Source: Myotis daubentonii
Taxonomy: Eukaryota; Chordata; Mammalia; Chiroptera; Vespertilionidae
DNA: 64,000 nucleotides
Assembly: GCF_963259705.1 (NCBI RefSeq)
Contig: NC_081844.1
Location: 9,161,715 to 9,225,714 of the forward strand
Reading direction: 5' to 3'
Shown: positions 25,593 to 38,616 of the stretch, piece by piece
Numbering within the stretch: position 1 is the stretch's first letter
How the letters are laid out: every line of letters begins with the position of its first letter
Translations under genes and position numbers: made by a program
The notes under the pieces: generated by a model
The model's input: the letters and a program-made list of their open reading frames with translations, nothing else
Database searches by the model: none
What the model was told of the DNA's origin: nothing

Positions 25593-27662
25593 CAGTGTTC
25601 TCGTCATTTCAAATCATTATACACTAGTTCTGAGCTCTATAAACAGGAATTCTTAAAGTTTGAAATGACATTTTAGTGAAAACGCCACTTAAAATAGCCT
25701 GAGTTGTTAATATTATCAGAATTGCCGTCATTTCAGAGCTTTCCACCACTAATCTCGGTTATTGAACTCGGCGTTAAATGTAGTTAGATTCTATTTACTT
25801 GTGTTTCAACTGTTTGTTACACGTTCATATTCATTTCCTGGAAAGAAAATTGTGTATTTTAAGAGTTTTAACACATTTTGACAGTTTCCTGAGAAGTATG
25901 TACTAGAACCTTCAGGATATAAACTGTTTCAGTCAAAAAAGGAGACGGCAACTCAGAATCAACTGTAAACATAAACAGTATCCTCCTCATTTCAAATCAT
26001 TATACACAAGTTCTGAGCTCTATAAACAGGAATTCTTAAAGTTCCGGAGAGGTTAATATTATCAGAATTCTCGTCATTTCAAAGTTTCTACCTGTAATCT
26101 CGGGAATTGAACTCGGCTTTAAATGTAGTTAGATTCTATTTACTTGTTTTTTAACTGTTTGTTACACGTTCATATTCATTTCCTGGAAAGAAAACTGTGT
26201 ATTTTAAGAGTTTTAACACATTCTCACAGTTTCCTTAGAATTATATACTAGAACCTTGAGGATATAAACTGTCTCAGTCAAAAAAAGCCATGGCGACTCA
26301 GGATCAACTGTAAACATAAACAGTGTTCTCGTCATTTCAAATCATTATACACTAGTTCTGAGCTCTATAAACAGGAATTCTTAAAGTTTGAAATGACATT
26401 TTAGTGAAAACGCCCCTTAAAATAGCCCGAGTTTTTAATATTATCAGAATTGCCGTCATTTCAGAGCTTTCAACCTCTAATCTCGGTAACTGAACTCGGC
26501 GTTAAATGTAGTTAGATTCTTTTTACTTGTGTTTCAACTGTTTGTTACACGTTCATATTCATTTCCTGGAAAGAAAATTGTGTATTTTAAGAGTTTTAAC
26601 ACATTTTGACAGTTTCCTGAGAAGTATGTACTAGAACCTTCAGGATATAAACTGTTTCAGTCAAAAAAGGCCACGGCAACTCAGAATCAACTGTAAACAT
26701 AAACAATATTCTCCACATTTCAAATCATTATACACAAGTTCTGAGCTCTATAAACAGGAATTCTTAAAGTTCCGGAGATGTTAATATTATCAGAATTCTC
26801 GTCATTTCAAAGTTTCTACCTGTAATCTCGGGAATTGAACTCGGCTTTAAATGTACTTAGATTCTATTTACTTGTGTTTTAACTGTTTGTTACACGTTCA
26901 TATTCATTTCCTGGAAAGAAAACTGAGTATTTTAAGAGTTTTAACACATTCTCACAGTTTCCTTAGAATTATATACTAGAACCTTCAGGATATAAACTGT
27001 CTCAGGCAAAAAAAGCCGTGGCAACTCAGGATCAACTGTAAACATAAACAGTGTTCTCGTCATTTCAAATCATTATACACTAGTTCTGAGCTCTATAAAC
27101 AGGAATTCTTAAAGTTTGAAATGACATTTTAGTGAAAACGCCACTTAAAATAGCCTGAGTTGTTAATATTATCAGAATTGCCGTCATTTCAGAGCTTTCG
27201 ACCTGTAATCTCGGTAACTGAACTCGGCCTTAAATGAAGTTAGATTCTATTTACTTGTGTTTCAACTGTTTGTTACACGTTCATATTCATTTCCTGGAAA
27301 GAAAATTGTGTATTTTAAGAGTTTTAACACATTTTGACAGTTTCCTGAGAAGTATATACTAGAACCTTCAGGATATAAACTGTTTCAGTCAAAAAAGGCC
27401 ACGGCAACTCAGAATCAACTGTAAACATAAACAATATTCTCCACATTTCAAATCATTATACACAAGTTCTGAGCTCTATAAACAGGAATTCTTAAAGTTC
27501 CGGAGATGTTAATATTATCAGAATTCTCGTCATTTCAAAGTTGCTACCTGTAATCTCGAGAATTGAACTCGGCTTTAAATGTACTTAGATTCTATTTACT
27601 TGTGTTTTAACTGTTTGTTACACGTTCATATTCATTTCCTGGAAAGAAAACAGTATTTTAAG

Positions 27663-30600
27663 AGTTTTAATGCATTCTCACAGTTTCCTTATAATTATAT
27701 ACTAGAACCTTCAGGATATAAACTGTCTCAGTCAAAAAAAGCCATGGCGACTCAGGATCAACTGTAAACATAAACAGTGTTCTCGTCATTTTAAATCATT
27801 ATACACAAGTACTGAGCTCTATAAACAGGAATTCTTAAAGTTTGAAATGACATTTTAGTGAAAACGCCACTTAAAATAGCCTGAGTTGTTAATATTATCA
27901 GAATTGCCGTCATTTCAGAGCTTTCCACCACTAATCTCGGTTATTGAACTCGGCGTTAAATGTAGTTAGATTCTATTTACTTGTGTTTCAAAAGTTTGTT
28001 ACACGTTCATATTCATTTCCTGGAAAGAAAATTGTGTATTTTAAGAGTTTTAACACATTTTGACAGTTTCCTGAGAAGTATGTACTAGAACCTTCAGGAT
28101 ATAAACTGTTTCAGTCAAAAAAGGAGACGGCAACTCAGAATCAACTGTAAACATAAACAGTATCCTCCTCATTTCAAATCATTATACACAAGTTCTGAGC
28201 TCTATAAACAGGAATTCTTAAAGTTCCGGAGAGGTTAATATTATCAGAATTCTCGTCATTTCAAAGTTTCTACCTGTAATCTCGGGAATTGAACTCGGCT
28301 TTAAATGTAGTTAGATTCTATTTACTTGTGTTTTAACTGTTTGTTACACGTTCATATTCATTTCCTGGAAAGAAAACTGTGTATTTTAAGAGTTTTAACA
28401 CATTCTCACAGTTTCCTTAGAATTATATACTAGAACCTTGAGGATATAAACTGTCTCAGTCAAAAAAAGCCATGGCGACTCAGGATCAACTGTAAACATA
28501 AACAGTGTTCTCGTCATCTCAAATCATGATACACTAGTTCTGAGCTCTATAAACAGGAATTCTTAAAGTTTGAAATGACATTTTAGTGAAAACGCCACTT
28601 AAAATAGCCCGAGTTTTTAATATTATCAGAATTGCCGTCATTTCAGAGCTTTCATCCTCTAATCTCGGTAACTGAACTCGGCGTTAAATGTAGTTAGATT
28701 CTTTTTACTTGTGTTTCAACTGTTTGTTACACGTTCATATTCATTTCCTGGAAAGAAAATTGTGTATTTTAAGAGTTTTAACACATTTTGACAGTTTCCT
28801 GAGAAGTATGTACTAGAACCTTCAGGATATAAACTGTTTCAGTCAAAAAAGGCCACGGCAACTCAGAATCAACTGTAAACATAAACAATATTCTCCACAT
28901 TTCAAATCATTATACACAAGTTCTGAGCTCTATAAACAGGAATTCTTAAAGTTCCGGAGATGTTAATATTATCAGAATTCTCGTCATTTCAAAGTTTCTA
29001 CCTGTAATCTCGGGAATTGAACTCGGCTTTAAATGTACTTAGATTCTATTTACTTGTGTTTTAACTGTTTGTTACACGTTCATATTCATTTCCTGGAAAG
29101 AAAACTGAGTATTTTAAGAGTTTTAACACATTCTCACAGTTTCCTTAGAATTATATACTAGAACCTTCAGGATATAAACTGTCTCAGGCAAAAAAAGCCG
29201 TGGCAACTCAGGATCAACTGTAAACATAAACAGTGTTCTCGTCATTTCAAATCATTATACACTAGTTCTGAGCTCTATAAACAGGAATTCTTAAAGTTTG
29301 AAATGACATTTTAGTGAAAACGCCACTTAAAATAGCCTGAGTTGTTAATATTATCAGAATTGCCGTCATTTCAGAGCTTTCGACCTGTAATCTCGGTAAC
29401 TGAACTCGGCCTTAAATGAAGTTAGATTCTATTTACTTGTGTTTCAACTGTTTGTTACACGTTCATATTCATTTCCTGGAAAGAAAATTGTGTATTTTAA
29501 GAGTTTTAACACATTTTGACAGTTTCCTGAGAAGTATATACTAGAACCTTCAGGATATAAACTGTTTCAGTCAAAAAACGCCACGGCAACTCAGAATCAA
29601 CTGTAAACATAAACAATATTCTCCACATTTCAAATCATTATACACAAGTTCTGAGCTCTATAAACAGGAATTCTTAAAGTTCCGGAGATGTTAATATTAT
29701 CAGAATTCTAGTCATTTCAAAGTTTCTACCTGTAATCTCGAGAATTGAACTCGGCTTTAAATGTACTTAGATTCTATTTACTTGTGTTTTAACTGTTTGT
29801 TACACGTTCATATTCATTTCCTGGAAAGAAAACTGAGTATTTTAAGAGTTTTAACACATTCTCACAGTTTCCTTAGAATTATATACTAGAACCTTCAGGA
29901 TATAAACTGTCTCAGTCAAAAAAAGCCGTGGCAACTCAGGATCAACTGTAAACATAAACAGTATTCTCCTCATTTTAAATCATTATACACAAGTACTGAG
30001 CTCTATAAACAGGAATTCTTAAAGTTTGAAATGACATTTTAGTGAAAACGCCACTTAAAATAGCCTGAGTTGTTAATATTATCAGAATTGCCGTCATTTC
30101 AGAGCTTTCCACCACTAATCTCGGTTATTGAACTCGGCGTTAAATGTAGTTAGATTCTATTTACTTGTGTTTCAACTGTTTGTTACACGTTCATATTCAT
30201 TTCCTGGAAAGAAAATTGTGTATTTTAAGAGTTTTAACACATTTTGACAGTTTCCTGAGAAGTATGTACTAGAACCTTCAGGATATAAACTGTTTCAGTC
30301 AAAAAAGGAGACGGCAACTCAGAATCAACTGTAAACATAAACAGTATCCTCCTCATTTCAAATCATTATACACAAGTTCTGAGCTCTATAAACAGGAATT
30401 CTTAAAGTTCCGGAGAGGTTAATATTATCAGAATTCTCGTCATTTCAAAGTTTCTACCTGTAATCTCAGGAATTGAACTCGGCTTTAAATGTAGTTAGAT
30501 TCTATTTACTTGTTTTTTAACTGTTTGTTACACGTTCATATTCATTTCCTGGAAAGAAAACTGTGTATTTTAAGAGTTTTAACACATTCTCACAGTTTCC

Positions 30601-33139
30601 TGAGAATTATATACTAGAACCTTCAGGATATAAACTGTCTCAGTCAAAAAAAGCCATGGCGACTCAGGATCAACTGTAAACATAAACAGTGTTCTCGTCA
30701 TTTCAAATCATTATACACTAGTTCTGAGCTCTATAAACAGGAATTCTTAAAGTTTGAAATGACATTTTAGTGAAAACGCCACTTAAAATAGCCCGAGTTT
30801 TTAATAATATCAGAATTGCCGTCATTTCAGAGCTTTCAACCTCTAATCTCGGTAACTGAACTCGGCGTTAAATGTAGTTAGATTCTTTTTACTTGTGTTT
30901 CAACTGTTTGTTACACGTTCATATTCATTTCCTGGAAAGAAAATTGTGTATTTTAAGAGTTTTAACACATTTTGACAGTTTCCTGAGAAGTATGTACTAG
31001 AACCTTCAGGATATAAACTGTTTCAGTCAAAAAAGGCCACGGCAACTCAGAATCAACTGTAAACATAAACAATATTCTCCACATTTCAAATCATTATACA
31101 CAAGTTCTGAGCTCTATAAACAGGAATTCTTAAAGTTTGAAATGACATTTTAGTGAAAACGCCACTTAAAATAGCCTGAGTTGTTAATATTATCAGAATT
31201 GCCGTCATTTCAGAGCTTTCCACCACTAATCTCGGTTATTGAACTCGGCGTTAAATGTAGTTAGATTCTTTTTACTTGTGTTTCAACTGTTTGTTACACG
31301 TTCATATTCATTTCCTGGAAAGAAAATTGTGTATTTTAATAGTTTTAACACATTTTGACAGTTTCCTGAGAAGTATGTACTAGAACCTTCAGGATATAAA
31401 CTGTTTCAGTCAAAAAAGGCCACGGCAACTCAGAATCAACTGTAAACATAAACAATATTCTCCACATTTCAAATCATTATACACAAGTTCTGAGCTCTAT
31501 AAACAGGAATTCTTAAAGTTCCGGAGATGTTAATATTATCAGAATTCTCGTCATTTCAAAGTTTCTACCTGTAATCTCGGGAATTGAACTCGGCTTTAAA
31601 TGTACTTAGATTCTATTTACTTGTGTTTTAACTGTTTGTTACACGTTCATATTCATTTCCTGGAAAGAAAACTGAGTATTTTAAGAGTTTTAACACATTC
31701 TCACAGTCTCCTTAGAATTATATACTAGAACCTTCAGGATATAAACTGTCTCAGGCAAAAAAAGCCGTGGCAACTCAGGATCAACTGTAAACATAAACAG
31801 TGTTCTCGTCATTTCAAATCATTATACACTAGTTCTGAGCTCTATAAACAGGAATTCTTAAAGTTTGAAATGACATTTTAGTGAAAACGCCACTTAAAAT
31901 AGCCTGAGTTGTTAATATTATCAGAATTGCCGTCATTTCAGAGCTTTCGACCTGTAATCTCGGTAACTGAACTCGGCCTTAAATGAAGTTAGATTCTATT
32001 TACTTGTGTTTCAACTGTTTGTTACACGTTCATATTCATTTCCTGGAAAGAAAATTGTGTATTTTAAGAGTTTTAACACATTTTGACAGTTTCCTGAGAA
32101 GTATGTACTAGAACCTTCAGGATATAAACTGTTTCAGTCAAAAAAGGCCACGGCAACTCAGAATCAACTGTAAACATAAACAATATTCTCCACATTTCAA
32201 ATCATTATACACAAGTTCTGAGCTCTATAAACAGGAATTCTTAAAGTTCCGGAGATGTTAATATTATCAGAATTCTCGTCATTTCAAAGTTTCTACCTGT
32301 AATCTCGGGAATTGAACTCGGCTTTAAATGTACTTAGATTCTATTTACTTGTGTTTTAACTGTTTGTTACACGTTCATATTCATTTCCTGGAAAGAAAAC
32401 TGAGTATTTTAAGAGTTTTAACACATTCTCACAGTTTCCTTAGAATTATATACTAGAACCTTCAGGATATAAACTGTCTCAGGCAAAAAAAGCCGTGGCA
32501 ACTCAGGATCAACTGTAAACATAAACAGTGTTCTCGTCATTTCAAATCATTATACACTAGTTCTGAGCTCTATAAACAGGAATTCTTAAAGTTTGAAATG
32601 ACATTTTAGTGAAAACGCCACTTAAAATAGCCTGAGTTGTTAATATTATCAGAATTGCCGTCATTTCAGAGCTTTCGACCTGTAATCTCGGTAACTGAAC
32701 TCGGCCTTAAATGAAGTTAGATTCTATTTACTTGTGTTTCAACTGTTTGTTACACGTTCATATTCATTTCCTGGAAAGAAAATTGTGTATTTTAAGAGTT
32801 TTAACACATTTTGACAGTTTCCTGAGAAGTATATACTAGAACCTTCAGGATATAAACTGTTTCAGTCAAAAAACGCCACGGCAACTCAGAATCAACTGTA
32901 AACATAAACAATATTCTCCACATTTCAAATCATTATACACAAGTTCTGAGCTCTATAAACAGGAATTCTTAAAGTTCCGGAGATGTTAATATTATCAGAA
33001 TTCTCGTCATTTCAAAGTTTCTACCTGTAATCTCGAGAATTGAACTCGGCTTTAAATGTACTTAGATTCTATTTACTTGTGTTTTAACTGTTTGTTACAC
33101 GTTCATATTCATTTCCTGGAAAGAAAACAGTATTTTAAG
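27663..33139. repeat. 5477-bp HOR of 15 monomers, copy 1
   Basis: Monomer starts: A27663, B28046, A28391, B28774, A29119, B29502, A29847, B30230, A30575, hybrid 30958, B31341, A31686, B32069, A32414, B32797. Eight 383-bp and seven 345-bp units less the 2-bp deletion in the last B give 5477. Private tags: aatgcattc and ccttataat at the start, tttcaaaagtttg near 27988, catctcaaatcatgatac near 28514, catcctct near 28653, gaattctagtc near 29703, ctcaggaattg near 30466, ttttaatag at 31340 and cacagtctcc near 31705. All recur in copy 2. Confidence 0.95.
30958..31340 (+). repeat. B/A hybrid monomer, 383 bp
   Basis: The first 180 bp are B type (cattttgac, gtatgtac, aggccac, caatattc). From position 181 it is A type, with the 37-bp hairpin segment, ccaccact, ggttattg and gattctttttact. 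The switch lies in the identical tract before the A/B indel, so the join was a homologous exchange between non-equivalent monomers. It is followed directly by a B, so the order here is A-hybrid-B and the A-B phase shifts, making the HOR odd-numbered. Confidence 0.93.
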
Positions 33140-36100
33140 AGTTTTAATGCATTCTCACAGTTTCCTTATAATTATATACTAGAACCTTCAGGATATAAAC
33201 TGTCTCAGTCAAAAAAAGCCATGGCGACTCAGGATCAACTGTAAACATAAACAGTGTTCTCGTCATTTTAAATCATTATACACAAGTACTGAGCTCTATA
33301 AACAGGAATTCTTAAAGTTTGAAATGACATTTTAGTGAAAACGCCACTTAAAATAGCCTGAGTTGTTAATATTATCAGAATTGCCGTCATTTCAGAGCTT
33401 TCCACCACTAATCTCGGTTATTGAACTCGGCGTTAAATGTAGTTAGATTCTATTTACTTGTGTTTCAAAAGTTTGTTACACGTTCATATTCATTTCCTGG
33501 AAAGAAAATTGTGTATTTTAAGAGTTTTAACACATTTTGACAGTTTCCTGAGAAGTATGTACTAGAACCTTCAGGATATAAACTGTTTCAGTCAAAAAAG
33601 GAGACGGCAACTCAGAATCAACTGTAAACATAAACAGTATCCTCCTCATTTCAAATCATTATACACAAGTTCTGAGCTCTATAAACAGGAATTCTTAAAG
33701 TTCCGGAGAGGTTAATATTATCAGAATTCTCGTCATTTCAAAGTTTCTACCTGTAATCTCGGGAATTGAACTCGGCTTTAAATGTAGTTAGATTCTATTT
33801 ACTTGTGTTTTAACTGTTTGTTACACGTTCATATTCATTTCCTGGAAAGAAAACTGTGTATTTTAAGAGTTTTAACACATTCTCACAGTTTCCTTAGAAT
33901 TATATACTAGAACCTTGAGGATATAAACTGTCTCAGTCAAAAAAAGCCATGGCGACTCAGGATCAACTGTAAACATAAACAGTGTTCTCGTCATCTCAAA
34001 TCATGATACACTAGTTCTGAGCTCTATAAACAGGAATTCTTAAAGTTTGAAATGACATTTTAGTGAAAACGCCACTTAAAATAGCCCGAGTTTTTAATAT
34101 TATCAGAATTGCCGTCATTTCAGAGCTTTCATCCTCTAATCTCGGTAACTGAACTCGGCGTTAAATGTAGTTAGATTCTTTTTACTTGTGTTTCAACTGT
34201 TTGTTACACGTTCATATTCATTTCCTGGAAAGAAAATTGTGTATTTTAAGAGTTTTAACACATTTTGACAGTTTCCTGAGAAGTATGTACTAGAACCTTC
34301 AGGATATAAACTGTTTCAGTCAAAAAAGGCCACGGCAACTCAGAATCAACTGTAAACATAAACAATATTCTCCACATTTCAAATCATTATACACAAGTTC
34401 TGAGCTCTATAAACAGGAATTCTTAAAGTTCCGGAGATGTTAATATTATCAGAATTCTCGTCATTTCAAAGTTTCTACCTGTAATCTCGGGAATTGAACT
34501 CGGCTTTAAATGTACTTAGATTCTATTTACTTGTGTTTTAACTGTTTGTTACACGTTCATATTCATTTCCTGGAAAGAAAACTGAGTATTTTAAGAGTTT
34601 TAACACATTCTCACAGTTTCCTTAGAATTATATACTAGAACCTTCAGGATATAAACTGTCTCAGGCAAAAAAAGCCGTGGCAACTCAGGATCAACTGTAA
34701 ACATAAACAGTGTTCTCGTCATTTCAAATCATTATACACTAGTTCTGAGCTCTATAAACAGGAATTCTTAAAGTTTGAAATGACATTTTAGTGAAAACGC
34801 CACTTAAAATAGCCTGAGTTGTTAATATTATCAGAATTGCCGTCATTTCAGAGCTTTCGACCTGTAATCTCGGTAACTGAACTCGGCCTTAAATGAAGTT
34901 AGATTCTATTTACTTGTGTTTCAACTGTTTGTTACACGTTCATATTCATTTCCTGGAAAGAAAATTGTGTATTTTAAGAGTTTTAACACATTTTGACAGT
35001 TTCCTGAGAAGTATATACTAGAACCTTCAGGATATAAACTGTTTCAGTCAAAAAACGCCACGGCAACTCAGAATCAACTGTAAACATAAACAATATTCTC
35101 CACATTTCAAATCATTATACACAAGTTCTGAGCTCTATAAACAGGAATTCTTAAAGTTCCGGAGATGTTAATATTATCAGAATTCTAGTCATTTCAAAGT
35201 TTCTACCTGTAATCTCGAGAATTGAACTCGGCTTTAAATGTACTTAGATTCTATTTACTTGTGTTTTAACTGTTTGTTACACGTTCATATTCATTTCCTG
35301 GAAAGAAAACTGAGTATTTTAAGAGTTTTAACACATTCTCACAGTTTCCTTAGAATTATATACTAGAACCTTCAGGATATAAACTGTCTCAGTCAAAAAA
35401 AGCCGTGGCAACTCAGGATCAACTGTAAACATAAACAGTATTCTCCTCATTTTAAATCATTATACACAAGTACTGAGCTCTATAAACAGGAATTCTTAAA
35501 GTTTGAAATGACATTTTAGTGAAAACGCCACTTAAAATAGCCTGAGTTGTTAATATTATCAGAATTGCCGTCATTTCAGAGCTTTCCACCACTAATCTCG
35601 GTTATTGAACTCGGCGTTAAATGTAGTTAGATTCTATTTACTTGTGTTTCAACTGTTTGTTACACGTTCATATTCATTTCCTGGAAAGAAAATTGTGTAT
35701 TTTAAGAGTTTTAACACATTTTGACAGTTTCCTGAGAAGTATGTACTAGAACCTTCAGGATATAAACTGTTTCAGTCAAAAAAGGAGACGGCAACTCAGA
35801 ATCAACTGTAAACATAAACAGTATCCTCCTCATTTCAAATCATTATACACAAGTTCTGAGCTCTATAAACAGGAATTCTTAAAGTTCCGGAGAGGTTAAT
35901 ATTATCAGAATTCTCGTCATTTCAAAGTTTCTACCTGTAATCTCAGGAATTGAACTCGGCTTTAAATGTAGTTAGATTCTATTTACTTGTTTTTTAACTG
36001 TTTGTTACACGTTCATATTCATTTCCTGGAAAGAAAACTGTGTATTTTAAGAGTTTTAACACATTCTCACAGTTTCCTGAGAATTATATACTAGAACCTT

Positions 36101-38616
36101 CAGGATATAAACTGTCTCAGTCAAAAAAAGCCATGGCGACTCAGGATCAACTGTAAACATAAACAGTGTTCTCGTCATTTCAAATCATTATACACTAGTT
36201 CTGAGCTCTATAAACAGGAATTCTTAAAGTTTGAAATGACATTTTAGTGAAAACGCCACTTAAAATAGCCCGAGTTTTTAATAATATCAGAATTGCCGTC
36301 ATTTCAGAGCTTTCAACCTCTAATCTCGGTAACTGAACTCGGCGTTAAATGTAGTTAGATTCTTTTTACTTGTGTTTCAACTGTTTGTTACACGTTCATA
36401 TTCATTTCCTGGAAAGAAAATTGTGTATTTTAAGAGTTTTAACACATTTTGACAGTTTCCTGAGAAGTATGTACTAGAACCTTCAGGATATAAACTGTTT
36501 CAGTCAAAAAAGGCCACGGCAACTCAGAATCAACTGTAAACATAAACAATATTCTCCACATTTCAAATCATTATACACAAGTTCTGAGCTCTATAAACAG
36601 GAATTCTTAAAGTTTGAAATGACATTTTAGTGAAAACGCCACTTAAAATAGCCTGAGTTGTTAATATTATCAGAATTGCCGTCATTTCAGAGCTTTCCAC
36701 CACTAATCTCGGTTATTGAACTCGGCGTTAAATGTAGTTAGATTCTTTTTACTTGTGTTTCAACTGTTTGTTACACGTTCATATTCATTTCCTGGAAAGA
36801 AAATTGTGTATTTTAATAGTTTTAACACATTTTGACAGTTTCCTGAGAAGTATGTACTAGAACCTTCAGGATATAAACTGTTTCAGTCAAAAAAGGCCAC
36901 GGCAACTCAGAATCAACTGTAAACATAAACAATATTCTCCACATTTCAAATCATTATACACAAGTTCTGAGCTCTATAAACAGGAATTCTTAAAGTTCCG
37001 GAGATGTTAATATTATCAGAATTCTCGTCATTTCAAAGTTTCTACCTGTAATCTCGGGAATTGAACTCGGCTTTAAATGTACTTAGATTCTATTTACTTG
37101 TGTTTTAACTGTTTGTTACACGTTCATATTCATTTCCTGGAAAGAAAACTGAGTATTTTAAGAGTTTTAACACATTCTCACAGTCTCCTTAGAATTATAT
37201 ACTAGAACCTTCAGGATATAAACTGTCTCAGGCAAAAAAAGCCGTGGCAACTCAGGATCAACTGTAAACATAAACAGTGTTCTCGTCATTTCAAATCATT
37301 ATACACTAGTTCTGAGCTCTATAAACAGGAATTCTTAAAGTTTGAAATGACATTTTAGTGAAAACGCCACTTAAAATAGCCTGAGTTGTTAATATTATCA
37401 GAATTGCCGTCATTTCAGAGCTTTCGACCTGTAATCTCGGTAACTGAACTCGGCCTTAAATGAAGTTAGATTCTATTTACTTGTGTTTCAACTGTTTGTT
37501 ACACGTTCATATTCATTTCCTGGAAAGAAAATTGTGTATTTTAAGAGTTTTAACACATTTTGACAGTTTCCTGAGAAGTATGTACTAGAACCTTCAGGAT
37601 ATAAACTGTTTCAGTCAAAAAAGGCCACGGCAACTCAGAATCAACTGTAAACATAAACAATATTCTCCACATTTCAAATCATTATACACAAGTTCTGAGC
37701 TCTATAAACAGGAATTCTTAAAGTTCCGGAGATGTTAATATTATCAGAATTCTCGTCATTTCAAAGTTTCTACCTGTAATCTCGGGAATTGAACTCGGCT
37801 TTAAATGTACTTAGATTCTATTTACTTGTGTTTTAACTGTTTGTTACACGTTCATATTCATTTCCTGGAAAGAAAACTGAGTATTTTAAGAGTTTTAACA
37901 CATTCTCACAGTTTCCTTAGAATTATATACTAGAACCTTCAGGATATAAACTGTCTCAGGCAAAAAAAGCCGTGGCAACTCAGGATCAACTGTAAACATA
38001 AACAGTGTTCTCGTCATTTCAAATCATTATACACTAGTTCTGAGCTCTATAAACAGGAATTCTTAAAGTTTGAAATGACATTTTAGTGAAAACGCCACTT
38101 AAAATAGCCTGAGTTGTTAATATTATCAGAATTGCCGTCATTTCAGAGCTTTCGACCTGTAATCTCGGTAACTGAACTCGGCCTTAAATGAAGTTAGATT
38201 CTATTTACTTGTGTTTCAACTGTTTGTTACACGTTCATATTCATTTCCTGGAAAGAAAATTGTGTATTTTAAGAGTTTTAACACATTTTGACAGTTTCCT
38301 GAGAAGTATATACTAGAACCTTCAGGATATAAACTGTTTCAGTCAAAAAACGCCACGGCAACTCAGAATCAACTGTAAACATAAACAATATTCTCCACAT
38401 TTCAAATCATTATACACAAGTTCTGAGCTCTATAAACAGGAATTCTTAAAGTTCCGGAGATGTTAATATTATCAGAATTCTCGTCATTTCAAAGTTTCTA
38501 CCTGTAATCTCGAGAATTGAACTCGGCTTTAAATGTACTTAGATTCTATTTACTTGTGTTTTAACTGTTTGTTACACGTTCATATTCATTTCCTGGAAAG
38601 AAAACAGTATTTTAAG
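33140..38616. repeat. 5477-bp HOR of 15 monomers, copy 2
   Basis: Every private tag of copy 1 recurs at +5477. I saw no substitution or indel between copies 1 and 2 in the parts I compared, and the indel content must match because all offsets are equal. The hybrid monomer lies at 36435-36817. Identity this high over 5.5 kb implies very recent duplication or gene conversion; an assembly collapse or expansion artefact cannot be excluded from sequence alone. Confidence 0.95.
36435..36817 (+). repeat. B/A hybrid monomer, copy in second 5477-bp unit
   Basis: Same structure as 30958-31340 at +5477: B-type left 180 bp, A-type right part, ending in the rare ttttaat before the next B at 36818. Confidence 0.93.

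Larger units (their letters stand above)
1..27662. repeat. Strictly alternating A-B dimer region, 728-bp period (38 dimers)
   Basis: Monomer A starts at 1+728k and monomer B at 384+728k for k=0 to 37, checked against the sequence at many points including 3641, 5825, 9465, 10193, 10921, 22569 and 26937. No monomer in this stretch has an indel until the last B (27320-27662), which lacks 2 bp near 27651 where the usual ctgagtat becomes cagtat. Alternation is therefore kept through 76 successive monomers. Any crossover here must have joined A to A or B to B. Confidence 0.96.
21841..27662. repeat. Transition zone where right-domain variants first appear
   Basis: Eight dimers run from 21841 to 27662. 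The B variant aaaaaaggccacgg with caatattc first appears here near 22300, as do gattctttttact in A (near 22150) and, from the A at 23297, the substitution ctcaggcaaa for ctcagtcaaa. These variants then dominate to the end of the window and are absent to the left. Some left-type dimers persist, for example the B at 25864. The zone ends with the first B carrying the 2-bp deletion. Confidence 0.8.

Noticed and set aside
27579..27767. 62-codon ATG-to-stop frame (also at 33056-33244 and 38533-38721) as a small gene
   Set aside because: It lies wholly inside satellite sequence, spans a monomer joint, depends on one 2-bp deletion and one lost stop, and is absent from all other monomer copies. No domain or ribosome or Kozak context supports it.
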